A stretch of DNA of 64,000 bases from the NCBI RefSeq assembly GCF_001482385.1, contig NZ_CP013611.1, positions 1,116,001 to 1,180,000 of the forward strand, in the 5' to 3' direction. This stretch comes from Pseudoalteromonas rubra. Its GTDB lineage: Bacteria; Pseudomonadota; Gammaproteobacteria; Enterobacterales; Alteromonadaceae. Every line of letters starts with the position of its first letter. The first letter of the stretch is position 1. Below the pieces are notes generated by a model. That model made no database searches. It saw nothing but the letters and a program-made list of their open reading frames with translations, and was not told where the DNA came from. The position numbers were made by a program, and so were the translations under genes. Of the stretch, positions 44,415 through 54,417 are shown in pieces.

Positions 44415-45789
44415 TCATTATCATTTAAAGCGAGCGTTGCTTTCAGGCGGCGCACTCTGGGCTGCTATGTTGTTGCTGCTATGGCTCTTAGGACAGCTAC
44501 TTGTGTGGCAGGACAAACAAACACAGCAACACGAGTTTAGTGAATTTCTCAGCGACATTGAAAACATGCTTGAAGAGCATGGCTTTGAGCAGGTATTGCA
44601 GGAGTTTGAACTCGAAGATGAGGTTATCTGGCCAGAGCATGAGGCACGCGCACACCTGGCGGATGAAGGCTGGCTGATTGCTGTGTTTGAGCAAGATAAA
44701 CTGCTTTTTGGCGCTGAGACTCAACTGACGGCGTCGCCCACTCTCCAATGGCAAACCGTATCGCTTGGCGAGGAAGGTGATGCAGAACTGTTGTCTGCCA
44801 CAGTGAACTTGTCCGATGGCCTGCGTATTCATTACTGGCAAAAACAAGATGAGCTGCATGCCCATAAAAACGCGTTTTATGCGCAACTGATGTACTGGTT
44901 TGCCCTGCTCAGCTTGCCCCTGATGGTAGCAGCAATCGCCTGTGTTCAGGCTAAGCGCAGCCGTGCCCTGCAAGCACTATCAGAACAACTGGTCCAGGTC
45001 GCACATTCTCCAGACTCTAAACGCACCAAGGTGGCGACATCAAACTCAGACATCATTACCCTGAGCGTCTCAATAAACCGCATGCTTGATGAAATATCCC
45101 GCCTGCATGGCAATCTGAAAACCATGTCGGTGGGCATCGCCCATGATCTGAAAACCCCTTTATCCCGCATTTCTAACCGCTTGCAGAGTATGTATCAGGA
45201 TCTCGATGACCCGACAAGACTGGAGGGACACATAGATAAAGCGAGTAACGAGCTGGCCCAGGTAATCAACACTTTTAATAATCTGGTGCGACTGAATGCC
45301 ATTGAGTCTGGAAAGCATATTCAGGGCTTTAAAACATTTGATTTGTCGGCACTTATTGATGAGCTGGCACAAAGTTATTTACCGGTCTTTGAAGACAGCG
45401 AAAGGCACTTTGAAGTGTCCATTGTGCCGGCTGTGCACTGCCACGGTGACAAAGACTTGCTTGGTCAGTTGATCTGTAACTTGCTGGAAAATGCACTGGA
45501 ACATAGCCAGCCAAATGCCCATGTGTGGCTCAGACTGCAAAGCCATACCCTGAGTGCCCTGCTGCAAATCGGGGACGATGGCCCTGGCATCCCGGTCAAG
45601 GATCAGGCCAAAGTGTTTGATAAATTTTATCGTGCCGACATCAGCCGAGGTCGCCCTGGTAATGGGCTCGGGCTGAGTATTGTGCGCGCTATTTGCGAGG
45701 TCCATCAGGCCCAGCTATGCCTGCTCGACAACCAACCCGGTGCGGTGTTTAATATTGAGATCCCGACACGCCAGGCGCTGAGTAATTAA
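44407..45789 (+). CDS. Sensor histidine kinase, partner of the OmpR-type regulator
   Basis: 460 residues from ATG 44407, chosen for its overlap with the regulator stop; an upstream start at 44380 would lengthen the overlap. Two membrane segments (about 12-33 and 160-182) enclose an acidic periplasmic sensor of ~125 residues (EDEVIWPEHEARAH), which could bind cations. HAMP, then His246 in GIAHDLKTPLSRI, N box LLENALEHS, G1 DDGPGIP and G2 GNGLGLSI. EnvZ/CopS-like architecture. Confidence 0.95.
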   Translation: MVSHYHLKRALLSGGALWAAMLLLLWLLGQLLVWQDKQTQQHEFSEFLSDIENMLEEHGFEQVLQEFELEDEVIWPEHEARAHLADEGWLIAVFEQDKLLFGAETQLTASPTLQWQTVSLGEEGDAELLSATVNLSDGLRIHYWQKQDELHAHKNAFYAQLMYWFALLSLPLMVAAIACVQAKRSRALQALSEQLVQVAHSPDSKRTKVATSNSDIITLSVSINRMLDEISRLHGNLKTMSVGIAHDLKTPLSRISNRLQSMYQDLDDPTRLEGHIDKASNELAQVINTFNNLVRLNAIESGKHIQGFKTFDLSALIDELAQSYLPVFEDSERHFEVSIVPAVHCHGDKDLLGQLICNLLENALEHSQPNAHVWLRLQSHTLSALLQIGDDGPGIPVKDQAKVFDKFYRADISRGRPGNGLGLSIVRAICEVHQAQLCLLDNQPGAVFNIEIPTRQALSN

Positions 45790-45863
45790 GTTTGTTAATG
45801 CACCGGTTCATGTCACAACACGCATGAGGGCTCGGAGTAACAGAATGCACAGAACCTAAAAGC

Positions 45864-45903
45864 ATACAATTTTGTAAACAAGCCGTATGACAACTGTATG
45901 ACC
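45864..45903. promoter_or_regulatory. Shared dyad plus GTATGAC direct repeats before the DUF1800 gene
   Basis: ATACAATTTTGTAA (45864-45877) mirrors the box before the regulator gene. A few bases on, GTATGACAACTGTATGAC contains GTATGAC twice with an 11-bp period, the arrangement bound by OmpR/PhoB-type dimers. Both lie 60-95 bp upstream of the DUF1800 ATG. Confidence 0.5.
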
Positions 45904-45958
45904 ATTTGAGCTCGTTTCACTCTAGACTTAAGGTATCCGCAAGTAAGAGAGTGAAACC

Positions 45959-47842
45959 ATGTTCAGACTAACCCCGCTTAACATACTGCTGCTCAGTGTT
46001 TGCCTGAGCCTGACTGGGTGTGGCGGCAGTGATGCCAACCCAAACAACACAAATAATACCAACAACCCGACTACCCCACAGCCAGAACCCGATATTTCGG
46101 GGGGAGATACTAACAACAATTCTGGCGGCGATAATAGCGAGCCCGATGACGGTGGCGCAGACGAAACACCCGACGACAACACATCTGAAATCAACCCGCC
46201 CTTTGCCACAGCCCTCACTACATCACGATTTTTACAACAAGCCACCTTCGGGGCCCGGCCACAAGATTTGGATGCCCTGACAGGAAAAAGCGCATCAGAC
46301 TGGTTTAAAGCACAGCTTAAACTGCCACCCAGCCTGATCATGCCGGTGGTAAGTAAGTTTACTCCACCGCCAACCGCAGAAGATGACTTTAATGCTCTGT
46401 ATATTGAATCAACCAGTGTGGCATTCTGGCGCAATGCCATTGCCGGTGAAGATCAGTTGCGTCAGCGAATGGCGTTTGCCCTGTCGGAACTGCTGGTCGT
46501 GTCCAATGCCGGCGGAGAAGAACTGACCGATATTCCAGAGGCTGTCGCTTCTTATCAGGATATTTTGATCCAACATGCCTTTGGCAACTACCGGGAATTA
46601 CTCGAAGCGGTGACCTACGCTCCCGCCATGGGCTTTTATCTGACCTATATGGGCAACCTCAAAGGAGATGAGGCCACCGGCCGGATGCCAGATGAAAACT
46701 ATGCCCGAGAATTATTGCAACTGTTTACGGTTGGCGTTGTTGCACTGAATCCAGACGGTACCGAACAGCAAGATGAACATGGTGCAACAAAAGAGCTGTA
46801 TAATAATCAGGATATCACTGGCCTGGCACGAGTGTTTACGGGTCTGGATATGAACTATGACATGTCCGAAGAACTGGAGATAAACGAGTTTGCCCTCCCC
46901 ATGACTGTCTACCCGGAAAATCACTCTGAGAAGAGTAAAACCTTCTTGGGTACCACAATTGCCGCCGGAACAGGCCCCAAAGCCTCGGTAACACAGGCGC
47001 TGGATCATATATTTGCCCATCCAAATCTGCCCCCTTTCGTTGCAAAACAACTGATCCAACGCCTGGTCACCTCTAACCCCTCTCCCGGCTACGTGACACG
47101 TGTTGGCACGGCATTTAGCAACGGTCGTACAACTTTGCCCGATGGCACCTCAGTAGGAGATGGCCGTCGTGGCGATTTAACCGCAACACTGGCAGCAATT
47201 TTATTTGACCCGGATGCCAGAGCAAACGCCACTGAGCGTGGCGGTAAGATCCGTGAACCTATCTTACGCTTTACACAATGGGCGCGAGCGTTTGCAGTCA
47301 AAAACATCACCCCGGAGTACCAGGAAATGCTGTGGGACACCCGAGATGCCAGCATGCTGGGCCAACACCCTTATCGCTCACCCAGTGTCTTTAACTTCTT
47401 CCGCCCTGGTTATGTCGCACCGGGCAGCGTGAGCGCAGCCAATGGCATGGTGGCACCTGAGCTGCAAATCACCAATGCCAGCACCATTACCGGCTACGCC
47501 AACTTCATGACTTACTACATCACCGGGTTACAACAAGAAGTAGATGTCGAGGAACTGCAAGTCATCTATGACGAAGAGAATATTCCGCTCAATGCACAAA
47601 ACGCCGCAGAGAGCTTCCTGGCAAGCTATGACACAGAGCTGGCACTGACAGCTGATCTCGGCGCACTAATAGACCGTCTCGACTTGTTGCTATGCGCCGG
47701 GCAACTCAGTGCCACCAGCAAGCAGTCAATTCAGGACATATTGCAAACGGTGACCCAAAACGACGACGCCGAGCCGCTGCGGATCGTACACCAGGCCATT
47801 TTATTGGTTATGACCTCACCTGATTACTTAGTTCAGAAATAG
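45959..47842 (+). CDS. DUF1800 domain lipoprotein
   Basis: 627 residues; lipobox SLTGC then a Asn/Asp/Gly-rich linker (about 20-80). DUF1800 follows: TTSRFLQQATFGARPQDLDAL opens it, with MAFALSELLVVS, MPDENYARELLQLFTVGV and the C-terminal HPYRSPSVFNFFRPGY. The family is nearly always paired with a DUF1501 gene, as here (11 nt downstream), and its biochemical role is unknown; it is exported and probably works on the cell surface or periplasm. Confidence 0.95.
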   Translation: MFRLTPLNILLLSVCLSLTGCGGSDANPNNTNNTNNPTTPQPEPDISGGDTNNNSGGDNSEPDDGGADETPDDNTSEINPPFATALTTSRFLQQATFGARPQDLDALTGKSASDWFKAQLKLPPSLIMPVVSKFTPPPTAEDDFNALYIESTSVAFWRNAIAGEDQLRQRMAFALSELLVVSNAGGEELTDIPEAVASYQDILIQHAFGNYRELLEAVTYAPAMGFYLTYMGNLKGDEATGRMPDENYARELLQLFTVGVVALNPDGTEQQDEHGATKELYNNQDITGLARVFTGLDMNYDMSEELEINEFALPMTVYPENHSEKSKTFLGTTIAAGTGPKASVTQALDHIFAHPNLPPFVAKQLIQRLVTSNPSPGYVTRVGTAFSNGRTTLPDGTSVGDGRRGDLTATLAAILFDPDARANATERGGKIREPILRFTQWARAFAVKNITPEYQEMLWDTRDASMLGQHPYRSPSVFNFFRPGYVAPGSVSAANGMVAPELQITNASTITGYANFMTYYITGLQQEVDVEELQVIYDEENIPLNAQNAAESFLASYDTELALTADLGALIDRLDLLLCAGQLSATSKQSIQDILQTVTQNDDAEPLRIVHQAILLVMTSPDYLVQK

Positions 47843-47853
47843 GAGTAAAACCC

Positions 47854-49206
47854 ATGAACAGACGCGATTTTATCAAACTCAGCGGTGCCTCGGTAATGGC
47901 TTCTTCGATGTTTCAGTTAGGTCAGGCTCTGGCAAACAGTCCGGCGCAGGATAATGATTACAAAGCCCTGGTCTGCGTATTTCTATACGGTGGCATGGAC
48001 AATCATGACACCATAATCCCTTATGATGAAGCCAGTTACGCGCAATGGGCGGGACACCGGCAAAGCCTGCTGGGGAAGTACAAGACCCCACGCACTCCGG
48101 CCAACCTGCTACCGATTGCAACACCCGGGCGTTTTGGTTCGCGCCGCTTTGCTCTGCCAGCGGAATTTGCCGGGCTGGCAAACTTATATCAGCAAAATAA
48201 GCTAGCCGTGGTTGGCAATGTTGGTCCGCTACTGAGTCCGGTTACGGCCGCTATGATTGCACAGGATACGGCTCGTCTGCCATCCAGATTGTTCTCACAC
48301 AATGACCAACAATCAACCTGGATGTCTGGCGCTGCCGAAGGCGCACAATTTGGCTGGGGAGGCTTGATGAATGATGCCCTGATGGCACAAGGCCACACCG
48401 CCAATACGCCTTTCAATGCCATTACGACGGCAGATGGCGCATTATGGCTGACCGGCAAGCAAACCGCACCATACCATGTCAGTGACGGACAAGCCGCCAC
48501 CATAGAGGCATTGGAAGAGTTTGACGATCATCCAGAACTGGTCGCACATTTCAGCAACCAACCTCAGAATGCGCAACAGTTTTTGCAGCAAGACGTCACC
48601 AACGCCATTAACAATGCTTATCAGGCCAACAGCCAGTTTAATGCAGCGCAAGTGAACACGACCGTCACACTACCAGAGTTTCCGGCAACTTCGTTAGGCA
48701 AACAATTGCAAACCGTGGGTAACAGCATTGCTGCGCGCCAGCAACTTGGTGCCTCAAGACAAGTCTATGTAGTCGCGATAGGCGGCTTTGACACCCACTC
48801 CGGGCAGGCACAAAACCTGCCCAAATTGCAGGCTACGCTGGACAGTGCGCTGGTGGCGTTTAACACTGCAATGGAAAGCCTCTACCTCAGTGATCAGGTC
48901 ACTGTATTCACGGCATCTGATTTTGGCAGAACACTGGCTATTAATGGCGATGGCACCGATCATGGTTGGGCAGGACATCACTTTGTGATGGGAGGCGCGG
49001 TCAATGGTGGCACCATTTTTGGCGATATACCCAATGCAGAACTCAACCATGAACTGGATGCCGGTGGTGGTCGCCTCATCCCGACTATCTCAGTTGATCA
49101 GTACGCTGCCAGCCTGGGTCAATGGATGGGGTTAGATCTGGGCACGCTCAGCGGCATCTTTCCCAATCTGAATAACTTTAACGGGCCACTTTCTTTATTT
49201 AAATGA
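47854..49206 (+). CDS. DUF1501 domain protein, Tat-exported
   Basis: 450 residues. N-terminus MNRRDFIKLSGASVMAS is a twin-arginine signal. Family motifs: LVCVFLYGGMDNHDTIIPYD (sulfatase/alkaline-phosphatase-like metal region), GGFDTHSGQ and FTASDFGRTLAINGDGTDHGWAGHHFVMGG. The fold is related to alkaline phosphatase/sulfatase. Translated with the DUF1800 partner; AGGAG lies 8 nt before the ATG. Confidence 0.95.
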   Translation: MNRRDFIKLSGASVMASSMFQLGQALANSPAQDNDYKALVCVFLYGGMDNHDTIIPYDEASYAQWAGHRQSLLGKYKTPRTPANLLPIATPGRFGSRRFALPAEFAGLANLYQQNKLAVVGNVGPLLSPVTAAMIAQDTARLPSRLFSHNDQQSTWMSGAAEGAQFGWGGLMNDALMAQGHTANTPFNAITTADGALWLTGKQTAPYHVSDGQAATIEALEEFDDHPELVAHFSNQPQNAQQFLQQDVTNAINNAYQANSQFNAAQVNTTVTLPEFPATSLGKQLQTVGNSIAARQQLGASRQVYVVAIGGFDTHSGQAQNLPKLQATLDSALVAFNTAMESLYLSDQVTVFTASDFGRTLAINGDGTDHGWAGHHFVMGGAVNGGTIFGDIPNAELNHELDAGGGRLIPTISVDQYAASLGQWMGLDLGTLSGIFPNLNNFNGPLSLFK

Positions 49207-49326
49207 CATCAAGACTAAACGTTCCTTGTCTATAGTTCGTAAGAGGAGATGCCTGACTCAGTGTTCAGGCTTCAGTTCATCATGCATACGTGAGAACAGA
49301 ATAATAAACTCAGATAAGGACACACT

Positions 49327-50097
49327 ATGTTTAAACACGCATTTTGTATTGGTACCCTGCTGGTTGCCTCATTGCCACTTCAGGCTCAAACCGATGAACG
49401 GGGCGCGGCAAGAGCTCAGCTTGAACCCAAGGGCTTTTTGTACGGTATCGGGCTGGGCGTCAGTGAAGAAATATATCAGGGCTACGACAGGCGTGTGATC
49501 CCCCTGCCTATCTTGGGTTACCGGGGAGATAAACTCTCCGTTCTTGGACCATTCATCAGCTATGAAGTGCTGGAAGTCAATGATATTGAGATCCTGCTAC
49601 AAGCAGCCCCGCGCTTTCAGGGCTTCGATGAATCGGACAGCGATGTGTTTAAAGGCATGGCTGAGCGTGACTTATCAATGGATGCTGGTCTTGGTATCAG
49701 ATACGAGCGTAACAACTGGAAGTTTAATGTCTCTGCTGTACACGATGTGCTGGATAAATCGGATGGCTACGAGCTGTCAACCGGGCTTGGTAAGGTCTTT
49801 AGATCCGGTCCGTTTTTCTACGAGCCCAGCCTCACCGTCAGCTATCTCGATAGTAATCATGTTGACTACTATTACGGGATAAGGCTGAACGAAGCCACCA
49901 ACATGCGCCCCTACTATCAGGGCGATAATGCCACCAATGTTGCGCTCGGGTTCTCGGTATCAACGCCGATCTTTTTTGCTGGCTTTACCCAGCTTGCATT
50001 TGACTACACTTGGTTTGATGACAGCATAACCAATAGCCCGCTGGTCGACAGCGACGGCAGCTTCTCGCTCCGCTTACTGTTCAGCAAATTCTTTTAA
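49327..50097 (+). CDS. MipA/OmpV family outer-membrane protein
   Basis: 256 residues, signal peptide (cleavage near LQAQ). Beta-barrel pattern with alternating strands (FLYGIGLGVSEEIYQGYD, LPILGYRGDKLSVLGPFISY) and terminal aromatic FSKFF, as needed for BamA recognition. MipA scaffolds a murein hydrolase and synthase in E. coli; OmpV-like members respond to osmolarity and antibiotics. 120 bp after DUF1501 without a visible terminator, so possibly the last gene of the regulated cluster. Confidence 0.93.
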   Translation: MFKHAFCIGTLLVASLPLQAQTDERGAARAQLEPKGFLYGIGLGVSEEIYQGYDRRVIPLPILGYRGDKLSVLGPFISYEVLEVNDIEILLQAAPRFQGFDESDSDVFKGMAERDLSMDAGLGIRYERNNWKFNVSAVHDVLDKSDGYELSTGLGKVFRSGPFFYEPSLTVSYLDSNHVDYYYGIRLNEATNMRPYYQGDNATNVALGFSVSTPIFFAGFTQLAFDYTWFDDSITNSPLVDSDGSFSLRLLFSKFF

Positions 50098-50105
50098 GCA
50101 CAAAA

Positions 50106-50136
50106 AGGCCGCAGCTCATATATGAGACTGCGGCCT
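50106..50136. terminator. Bidirectional terminator
   Basis: AGGCCGCAG / CTGCGGCCT with an inner TCATATATGA stem, preceded by AAAA on one side and followed by TGTTAT. Between convergent MipA and GDPD genes. Confidence 0.8.
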
Positions 50137-50147
50137 GTTATGTCGGA

Positions 50148-51578
50148 TTAGATGCTTGCTGGCATGCCCATACAACTAGCATAGTAAGTCGTCGTAGCCG
50201 GCCAATCAGAGAATACGCCCATTACGCCCACATCTTTCGCCAGTATATCAAGTAGCTTAAAGGTATCACCATCGTTGTTAATCATACTTTCACCACGATG
50301 TGCGCCATTGACACTTTGATAGTACCAGCCGCCACCAGCTGCAAGATGGCCTGAACGTTCCAGTGTCCAGGTAATGATCCCAAGGCCTGCGTCACGCGCT
50401 GCTTTGGCATACGCAGATGGCACCATTTCGCCGTTTTCTTCGGTTACCAGCACCCACATAGGTGGTGCAATGATCTTCACGCCGTCTGCTGCCAGCTCAG
50501 CCATGGTAGGCACCAATAGTTCAGGGTTGTTGACCAGTTGCTGCGGCGTAACACCCTTTTCATTCTCAGCGGTTTGCGCTTCGTAACGGTCATCCAGATA
50601 AACTGCCTGTGCACCAAACTGCGGATTTTGCACTATCCAATAGTTGATGTCGTCACGGTTAAATGACTGTGCCCAGACGTGCTTAGGATCAACCCCCGCA
50701 GCCTTGTACTCGTCAATCATTTTCTGAGCATAATCCTGCTGAGAAAATCCATCGAACGGCATAGTGACGGACGGAGACTTAAGCTCAGGCGTCATCTTAG
50801 TGCCCAGCTCTTTGAACAAAGCAATACTTTCTGCATGGGTCATCAATGTACCCCGACTGGAATACAAGTCAGTGCGCCAGTTGGACGTACCATTCATGTA
50901 TTCTTCCACTGTGGTACCCATAGAGTTTGCAGCGTCCATTTTACCTTCAAGCGTCATAAATTCCGCCAGCGTAATGTCGCTGGTACAGCACTTGGCCTGA
51001 GCCACAACGCCATTTTCAGGATCTGCCGGTACAAATGGCGTCGAACATTTCTGTGCCAGATCAGTTTCCAGAATGTTAGTTGTGGTGTGTAGATCGCACT
51101 GAGAGTGGCGGCACACCAGTTCTTTGTCTTTGGTGAAGGTCACATCACACTCCAAAATACCCGCGCCCATTTTGGCCGCTGCGAGATACGACTCTTTAGT
51201 GTGCTCAGGAAACTGCATCGGTGCACCACGGTGGCCGATTGAAAAGTCTGTCTTGTAGAAAGGCCCATTTGAACATTGGGCCAGTTTGTCTTTTAGCTCA
51301 CCCTCATCCATGTCCTGCACCAGAAAATCCGGGCGCGTACCGACCTGCATGTTGTTGGCACCACCCGCTGGTACTTCAACTACAACCGGTACTTCTATGG
51401 TTTTGATCTCAGTAATGGTATCGGTAACCACTATGGTCTTTTCGACTTCCACTACCTGCGTTTGCGTGTCTGTGGTGACAACCGCTTTTTCTACTTCAAC
51501 GACTTCGGTTTTGTCGTCATCACAGCCTGCAAGTAGCAAAGCCGCAATCACAGCAGAGAGAGATGTTATTTTTTTCAT
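50148..51578 (-). CDS. Glycerophosphodiester phosphodiesterase lipoprotein
   Basis: 476 residues from ATG 51578 (TAGGAATAAC upstream); an upstream in-frame start at 51602 has no signal function. Lipobox LLLAGC, then a repetitive Val/Glu/Thr linker with VVEVEK twice. GDPD core: [14 protein letters not shown] (catalytic His-Arg), [19 protein letters not shown] (metal Glu/Asp and second His). The insert between these and the TIM-barrel end (ITWTLERSG) is longer than in GlpQ. Cleaves glycerophosphodiesters to glycerol-3-phosphate in the periplasm or on the cell surface. Confidence 0.93.
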   Translation of the reverse strand: MKKITSLSAVIAALLLAGCDDDKTEVVEVEKAVVTTDTQTQVVEVEKTIVVTDTITEIKTIEVPVVVEVPAGGANNMQVGTRPDFLVQDMDEGELKDKLAQCSNGPFYKTDFSIGHRGAPMQFPEHTKESYLAAAKMGAGILECDVTFTKDKELVCRHSQCDLHTTTNILETDLAQKCSTPFVPADPENGVVAQAKCCTSDITLAEFMTLEGKMDAANSMGTTVEEYMNGTSNWRTDLYSSRGTLMTHAESIALFKELGTKMTPELKSPSVTMPFDGFSQQDYAQKMIDEYKAAGVDPKHVWAQSFNRDDINYWIVQNPQFGAQAVYLDDRYEAQTAENEKGVTPQQLVNNPELLVPTMAELAADGVKIIAPPMWVLVTEENGEMVPSAYAKAARDAGLGIITWTLERSGHLAAGGGWYYQSVNGAHRGESMINNDGDTFKLLDILAKDVGVMGVFSDWPATTTYYASCMGMPASI

Positions 51579-51691
51579 TGTTATTCCTAAGTTTACGTCC
51601 AAAGAAAGCGTTTTTATTCTTCAAGGAAATAACAATAGAGGGACACTATTACTGAAGTAGGAACAGTCAGTGACCTTTTTATGACTCGTCG

Positions 51692-52165
51692 CTACTGATA
51701 TTGCGCAGCTGTAATAAACTCTCCAAAGGCTTCACACCAGACAATCACAGTATTGTAATCCGCCGGATTGACCTGCTGGGGTACATCGACCACAAAGTTG
51801 CTAAAGGTTTTAATGTCACCGACTTCAACCATGGTGCTCTTGAGGCGATTAAAATCCGCTTCTGTTTCCACAAACTGAGGTGACAAATACAAACGATAAT
51901 CCGGCCCCGGGGCCAGCTCGCCAAGCAAAGTTATGTGATCTTCGCTGATCGAAACCATGCCTTCCCCCCAATGTAATGCATCACTGTCTTGTAAAGATTT
52001 ACGAAATTGTGCCGAATAATCGGCCCCTAAAGATGCAGCTGTGACGGCTCCCTCGTTAGGTGCAGGTGGCGCAGTTAAAATGGGCAGCATATAGATGCCA
52101 CCCACAAAACCGGCGAATCCAACCAGGCCATGGGTAATGATGAGCGTAAGCGCACGTAATGTCAT
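51692..52165 (-). CDS. DM13 domain protein, membrane-anchored
   Basis: 157 residues. One N-terminal membrane helix (LTLIITHGLVGFAGFVGGIYML) followed by a DM13 domain: GMVSISEDHITLLGELAPGPDYRLYLSPQFV and the end YNTVIVWCEAFGEFITAAQY with the conserved Cys. DM13 has been proposed to take part in redox or electron-transfer reactions at the membrane. Between the GDPD and TetR genes, same strand, with 113 and 159 bp gaps. Confidence 0.9.
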   Translation of the reverse strand: MTLRALTLIITHGLVGFAGFVGGIYMLPILTAPPAPNEGAVTAASLGADYSAQFRKSLQDSDALHWGEGMVSISEDHITLLGELAPGPDYRLYLSPQFVETEADFNRLKSTMVEVGDIKTFSNFVVDVPQQVNPADYNTVIVWCEAFGEFITAAQYQ

Positions 52166-52324
52166 AGTCTCTTTCCTTATAGCTGATGGGCTAAAGTGTA
52201 GTACAACTCAGCACACACTCGGGCACTCATCACACAGTGTTTTTATGGGCATAACCTTTATGGGTACATTGAACATTTGCCCGTAGCACAATTACCTGCA
52301 CCGTACATATGAGTGCTGCAAAAG

Positions 52325-52933
52325 TTAGACCCGATAATAGGCCAGAAAGAACGCCACGGTTTCCGCTGTGAGTACTTCAATCTGTTCATGGGTCAGTGCG
52401 GGTTGTTGATGCAAAATCTGAGGCCAAAAGGCCTGCCCTTTTAACAGACTGATCAGCTGGGCATGTGCGCTTTGAGGATCTGCCTGACGCAACTGTCCAT
52501 GTAACATGGCTTGCTTAATCCAGCGGATTAAGGCGGTTTCCTGATCAAAAAACTCACTCATTTCAGCAGTGAAAATATCAGGGTTAAACAGACAATACCC
52601 TATCGCTACTCGGATCAGTTCCTGTAAATTTTGATTGCTCAAAAAGTCCAGCTCATTCTTCAGTAACGCAGCCAACTGTGCATCCAGTTCTGTGTCATGC
52701 ACATACTCTATGTCACACGTCAAAATGTTCTGACGCCAGATTTCTTTGATGATATGCGTCACTAACTGTTCTTTGCTTGCAAAGTGATTGTATACGGTAC
52801 GCTTTGAAACCTGGGCTGTTTCAGCAATCTTGTCCATGCTGGTATCGCTGACACCATATTGCTGAAACGCGCTCAGGGCACCATCTATAATGGCCTGTCG
52901 TTTTAGCATACTACGGGTAATTTTTACGGTCAT
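52325..52933 (-). CDS. TetR family transcriptional regulator
   Basis: 202 residues. N-terminal HTH: ALSAFQQYGVSDTSMDKIAETAQVSKRTVYNHFASKEQL; C-terminal ligand domain of the TetR-C (AcrR-like) type. It could control the DM13 gene downstream or an unlinked target; no operator is obvious. Start ATG with ACAATGACC context and no strong Shine-Dalgarno. Confidence 0.93.
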   Translation of the reverse strand: MTVKITRSMLKRQAIIDGALSAFQQYGVSDTSMDKIAETAQVSKRTVYNHFASKEQLVTHIIKEIWRQNILTCDIEYVHDTELDAQLAALLKNELDFLSNQNLQELIRVAIGYCLFNPDIFTAEMSEFFDQETALIRWIKQAMLHGQLRQADPQSAHAQLISLLKGQAFWPQILHQQPALTHEQIEVLTAETVAFFLAYYRV

Positions 52934-53047
52934 TGTGGGTTCATTGTATGTAACTTTATTCTGACTATTTTTACACTTACCAGTTTACTTTTCAATTTAT
53001 CCTTATTGTTCTAAAGCACGGCTTCCTTGCAGTCATTACTTTGATAC

Positions 53048-53190
53048 TCAATCGAATTGTGCAATCTGCTGTTGTTTCAGTATGGTCTCTGTGATCTGCA
53101 CGTAATGATAGCGTTCAGCCAGGTCCAGTGGCGTGTCATTTTCATAAGTTTTGAGCTGCAATTGTGCGCCACCTTGAATAAACACTTTGG
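53048..53190 (-). pseudogene. Ankyrin-repeat gene relic (C-terminal piece)
   Basis: The last ~45 codons of a minus-strand frame read GGAQLQLKTYENDTPLDLAERYHYVQITETIL, the end of an ankyrin repeat (TPLDLA helix and the following I/V helix). Upstream of it the frame holds no further repeat, so only the tail survives. Confidence 0.6.
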
Positions 53191-53200
53191 CCGCATGTGT

Positions 53201-53302
53201 CCGTATGCCCCGCTCTATGTGTACTTTCATCGTTATAGCCAAAAAGCCAGACGCGTACGAGTGCTGATCGACTTTTTACTGGCGCATTGTGGTAATGACT
53301 GA
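53201..53302 (+). pseudogene. LysR-family regulator relic (C-terminal tail)
   Basis: The plus strand codes PYAPLYVYFHRYSQKARRVRVLIDFLLA and a stop at 53300. This is the usual end of a LysR effector domain (APLYxxYxxRxxxxxRVRxFIDFL). The rest is missing; it directly abuts the ankyrin relic on the opposite strand. Confidence 0.7.
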
Positions 53303-53434
53303 GCGTAAGACACAACCCTTTGCCGTGTCTGACTTTTTAGTGAATTTAACGCAAATATTCTAACTTCTATCATCAAATGGCAATAATCTTGATACACTAT
53401 AACACTATTGCAATTTTATGAATTTAAACACTTC

Positions 53435-54379
53435 ATGACTCTTTCAAATCTAAAGCCTGTTGCAGCCTTATTAACACTCGTGTGTGCCGCACCCGCGCTG
53501 TCGCATGGTCATCAGGAACATGCCACATCGAAGCAACCGCTGCGTGTTGCAACCTGGAACATTGAACACCTTTCTGCATCTGATAGCACAGGCTGTAAGC
53601 CAAGAACCGCAAAAGACATTCAAGCCCTGAAACAATATGCGCAGGCACTTGATGCCGATATTATTGCTCTGCAAGAAGTCGCCTCAGCGTCAGCCGTGCG
53701 CCAGGTATTCGGGGAAAAAGACTGGCACGTAGTAATGTCAGACAGAGCCGACAGTAAAACATACACCTGTCGTAAAAGCGGTAATAAGTCGACACAGCAA
53801 AAAGTCGCCTTCGTGGTAAAAAAATCACTGATCGTCGATAAGGTCGTGCAACACAGCTCTTTATCAGCGGTAAAACCTGGCCTAAGAAATGGGCTGGAGA
53901 TCCAACTGACCTATCAGGGTGATGCGCTGCATCTGCTGAACGTACATCTGAAAAGCGGCTGTTTTGTTGATGACTACCAGCGTTCAGATAAAGAAGCCTG
54001 TAAACTGTTGTCGAAACAAGCCCCGATACTGGACAGCTGGGTTGAACAAAAAACCCAACAAGAGACAGATTTTGTCGTGCTTGGCGACTTTAACCACCGC
54101 CTCACGGCACCTTACAACCGCCTAAGCCGGGATTTGTATTTTCCACAAGGTGCTGCCAATACACAGCCTAACAACATAGACAACGCGCCTTTGTTTAACG
54201 CAAATCAGATGCTGACTGGCTGCCACCCCTACTACCCGGCTCCCATCGATCACATTCTTGTGGCAAAAACACTGAAAGACCAGTTTCAGTCAGGCAGTGC
54301 GCAGTTCCACTATTTCGCAGATATGACCCCACAAAGCATGCTTGCGGATCACTGTGCTTTGAGTATCGACTTTAAGTAA
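53435..54379 (+). CDS. Secreted endonuclease/exonuclease/phosphatase (EEP) family protein
   Basis: 314 residues from ATG 53435, which gives a signal peptide (VAALLTLVCAAPALS); the frame opens earlier at a TTG. EEP motifs: RVATWNIEHLS (Asn), IIALQEVAS (Glu), LNVHLKSGC, VVLGDFNHR (Asp-Asn) and IDHILVAK ... ADHCALSIDF (Asp-His). A DNase, sphingomyelinase-like or phosphatase activity outside the cytoplasm is likely. Four Cys suggest disulphides. Confidence 0.92.
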   Translation: MTLSNLKPVAALLTLVCAAPALSHGHQEHATSKQPLRVATWNIEHLSASDSTGCKPRTAKDIQALKQYAQALDADIIALQEVASASAVRQVFGEKDWHVVMSDRADSKTYTCRKSGNKSTQQKVAFVVKKSLIVDKVVQHSSLSAVKPGLRNGLEIQLTYQGDALHLLNVHLKSGCFVDDYQRSDKEACKLLSKQAPILDSWVEQKTQQETDFVVLGDFNHRLTAPYNRLSRDLYFPQGAANTQPNNIDNAPLFNANQMLTGCHPYYPAPIDHILVAKTLKDQFQSGSAQFHYFADMTPQSMLADHCALSIDFK

Positions 54380-54390
54380 CATGTCGTTCA

Positions 54391-54412
54391 TGGGCCAGCT
54401 TTGCCTGGCCCA
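54391..54412. terminator. Bidirectional terminator
   Basis: TGGGCCAG / CTGGCCCA, perfect 8-bp stem with a 6-nt loop, between the convergent EEP and serine hydrolase genes. Confidence 0.7.
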
Positions 54413-54417
54413 ATTAC

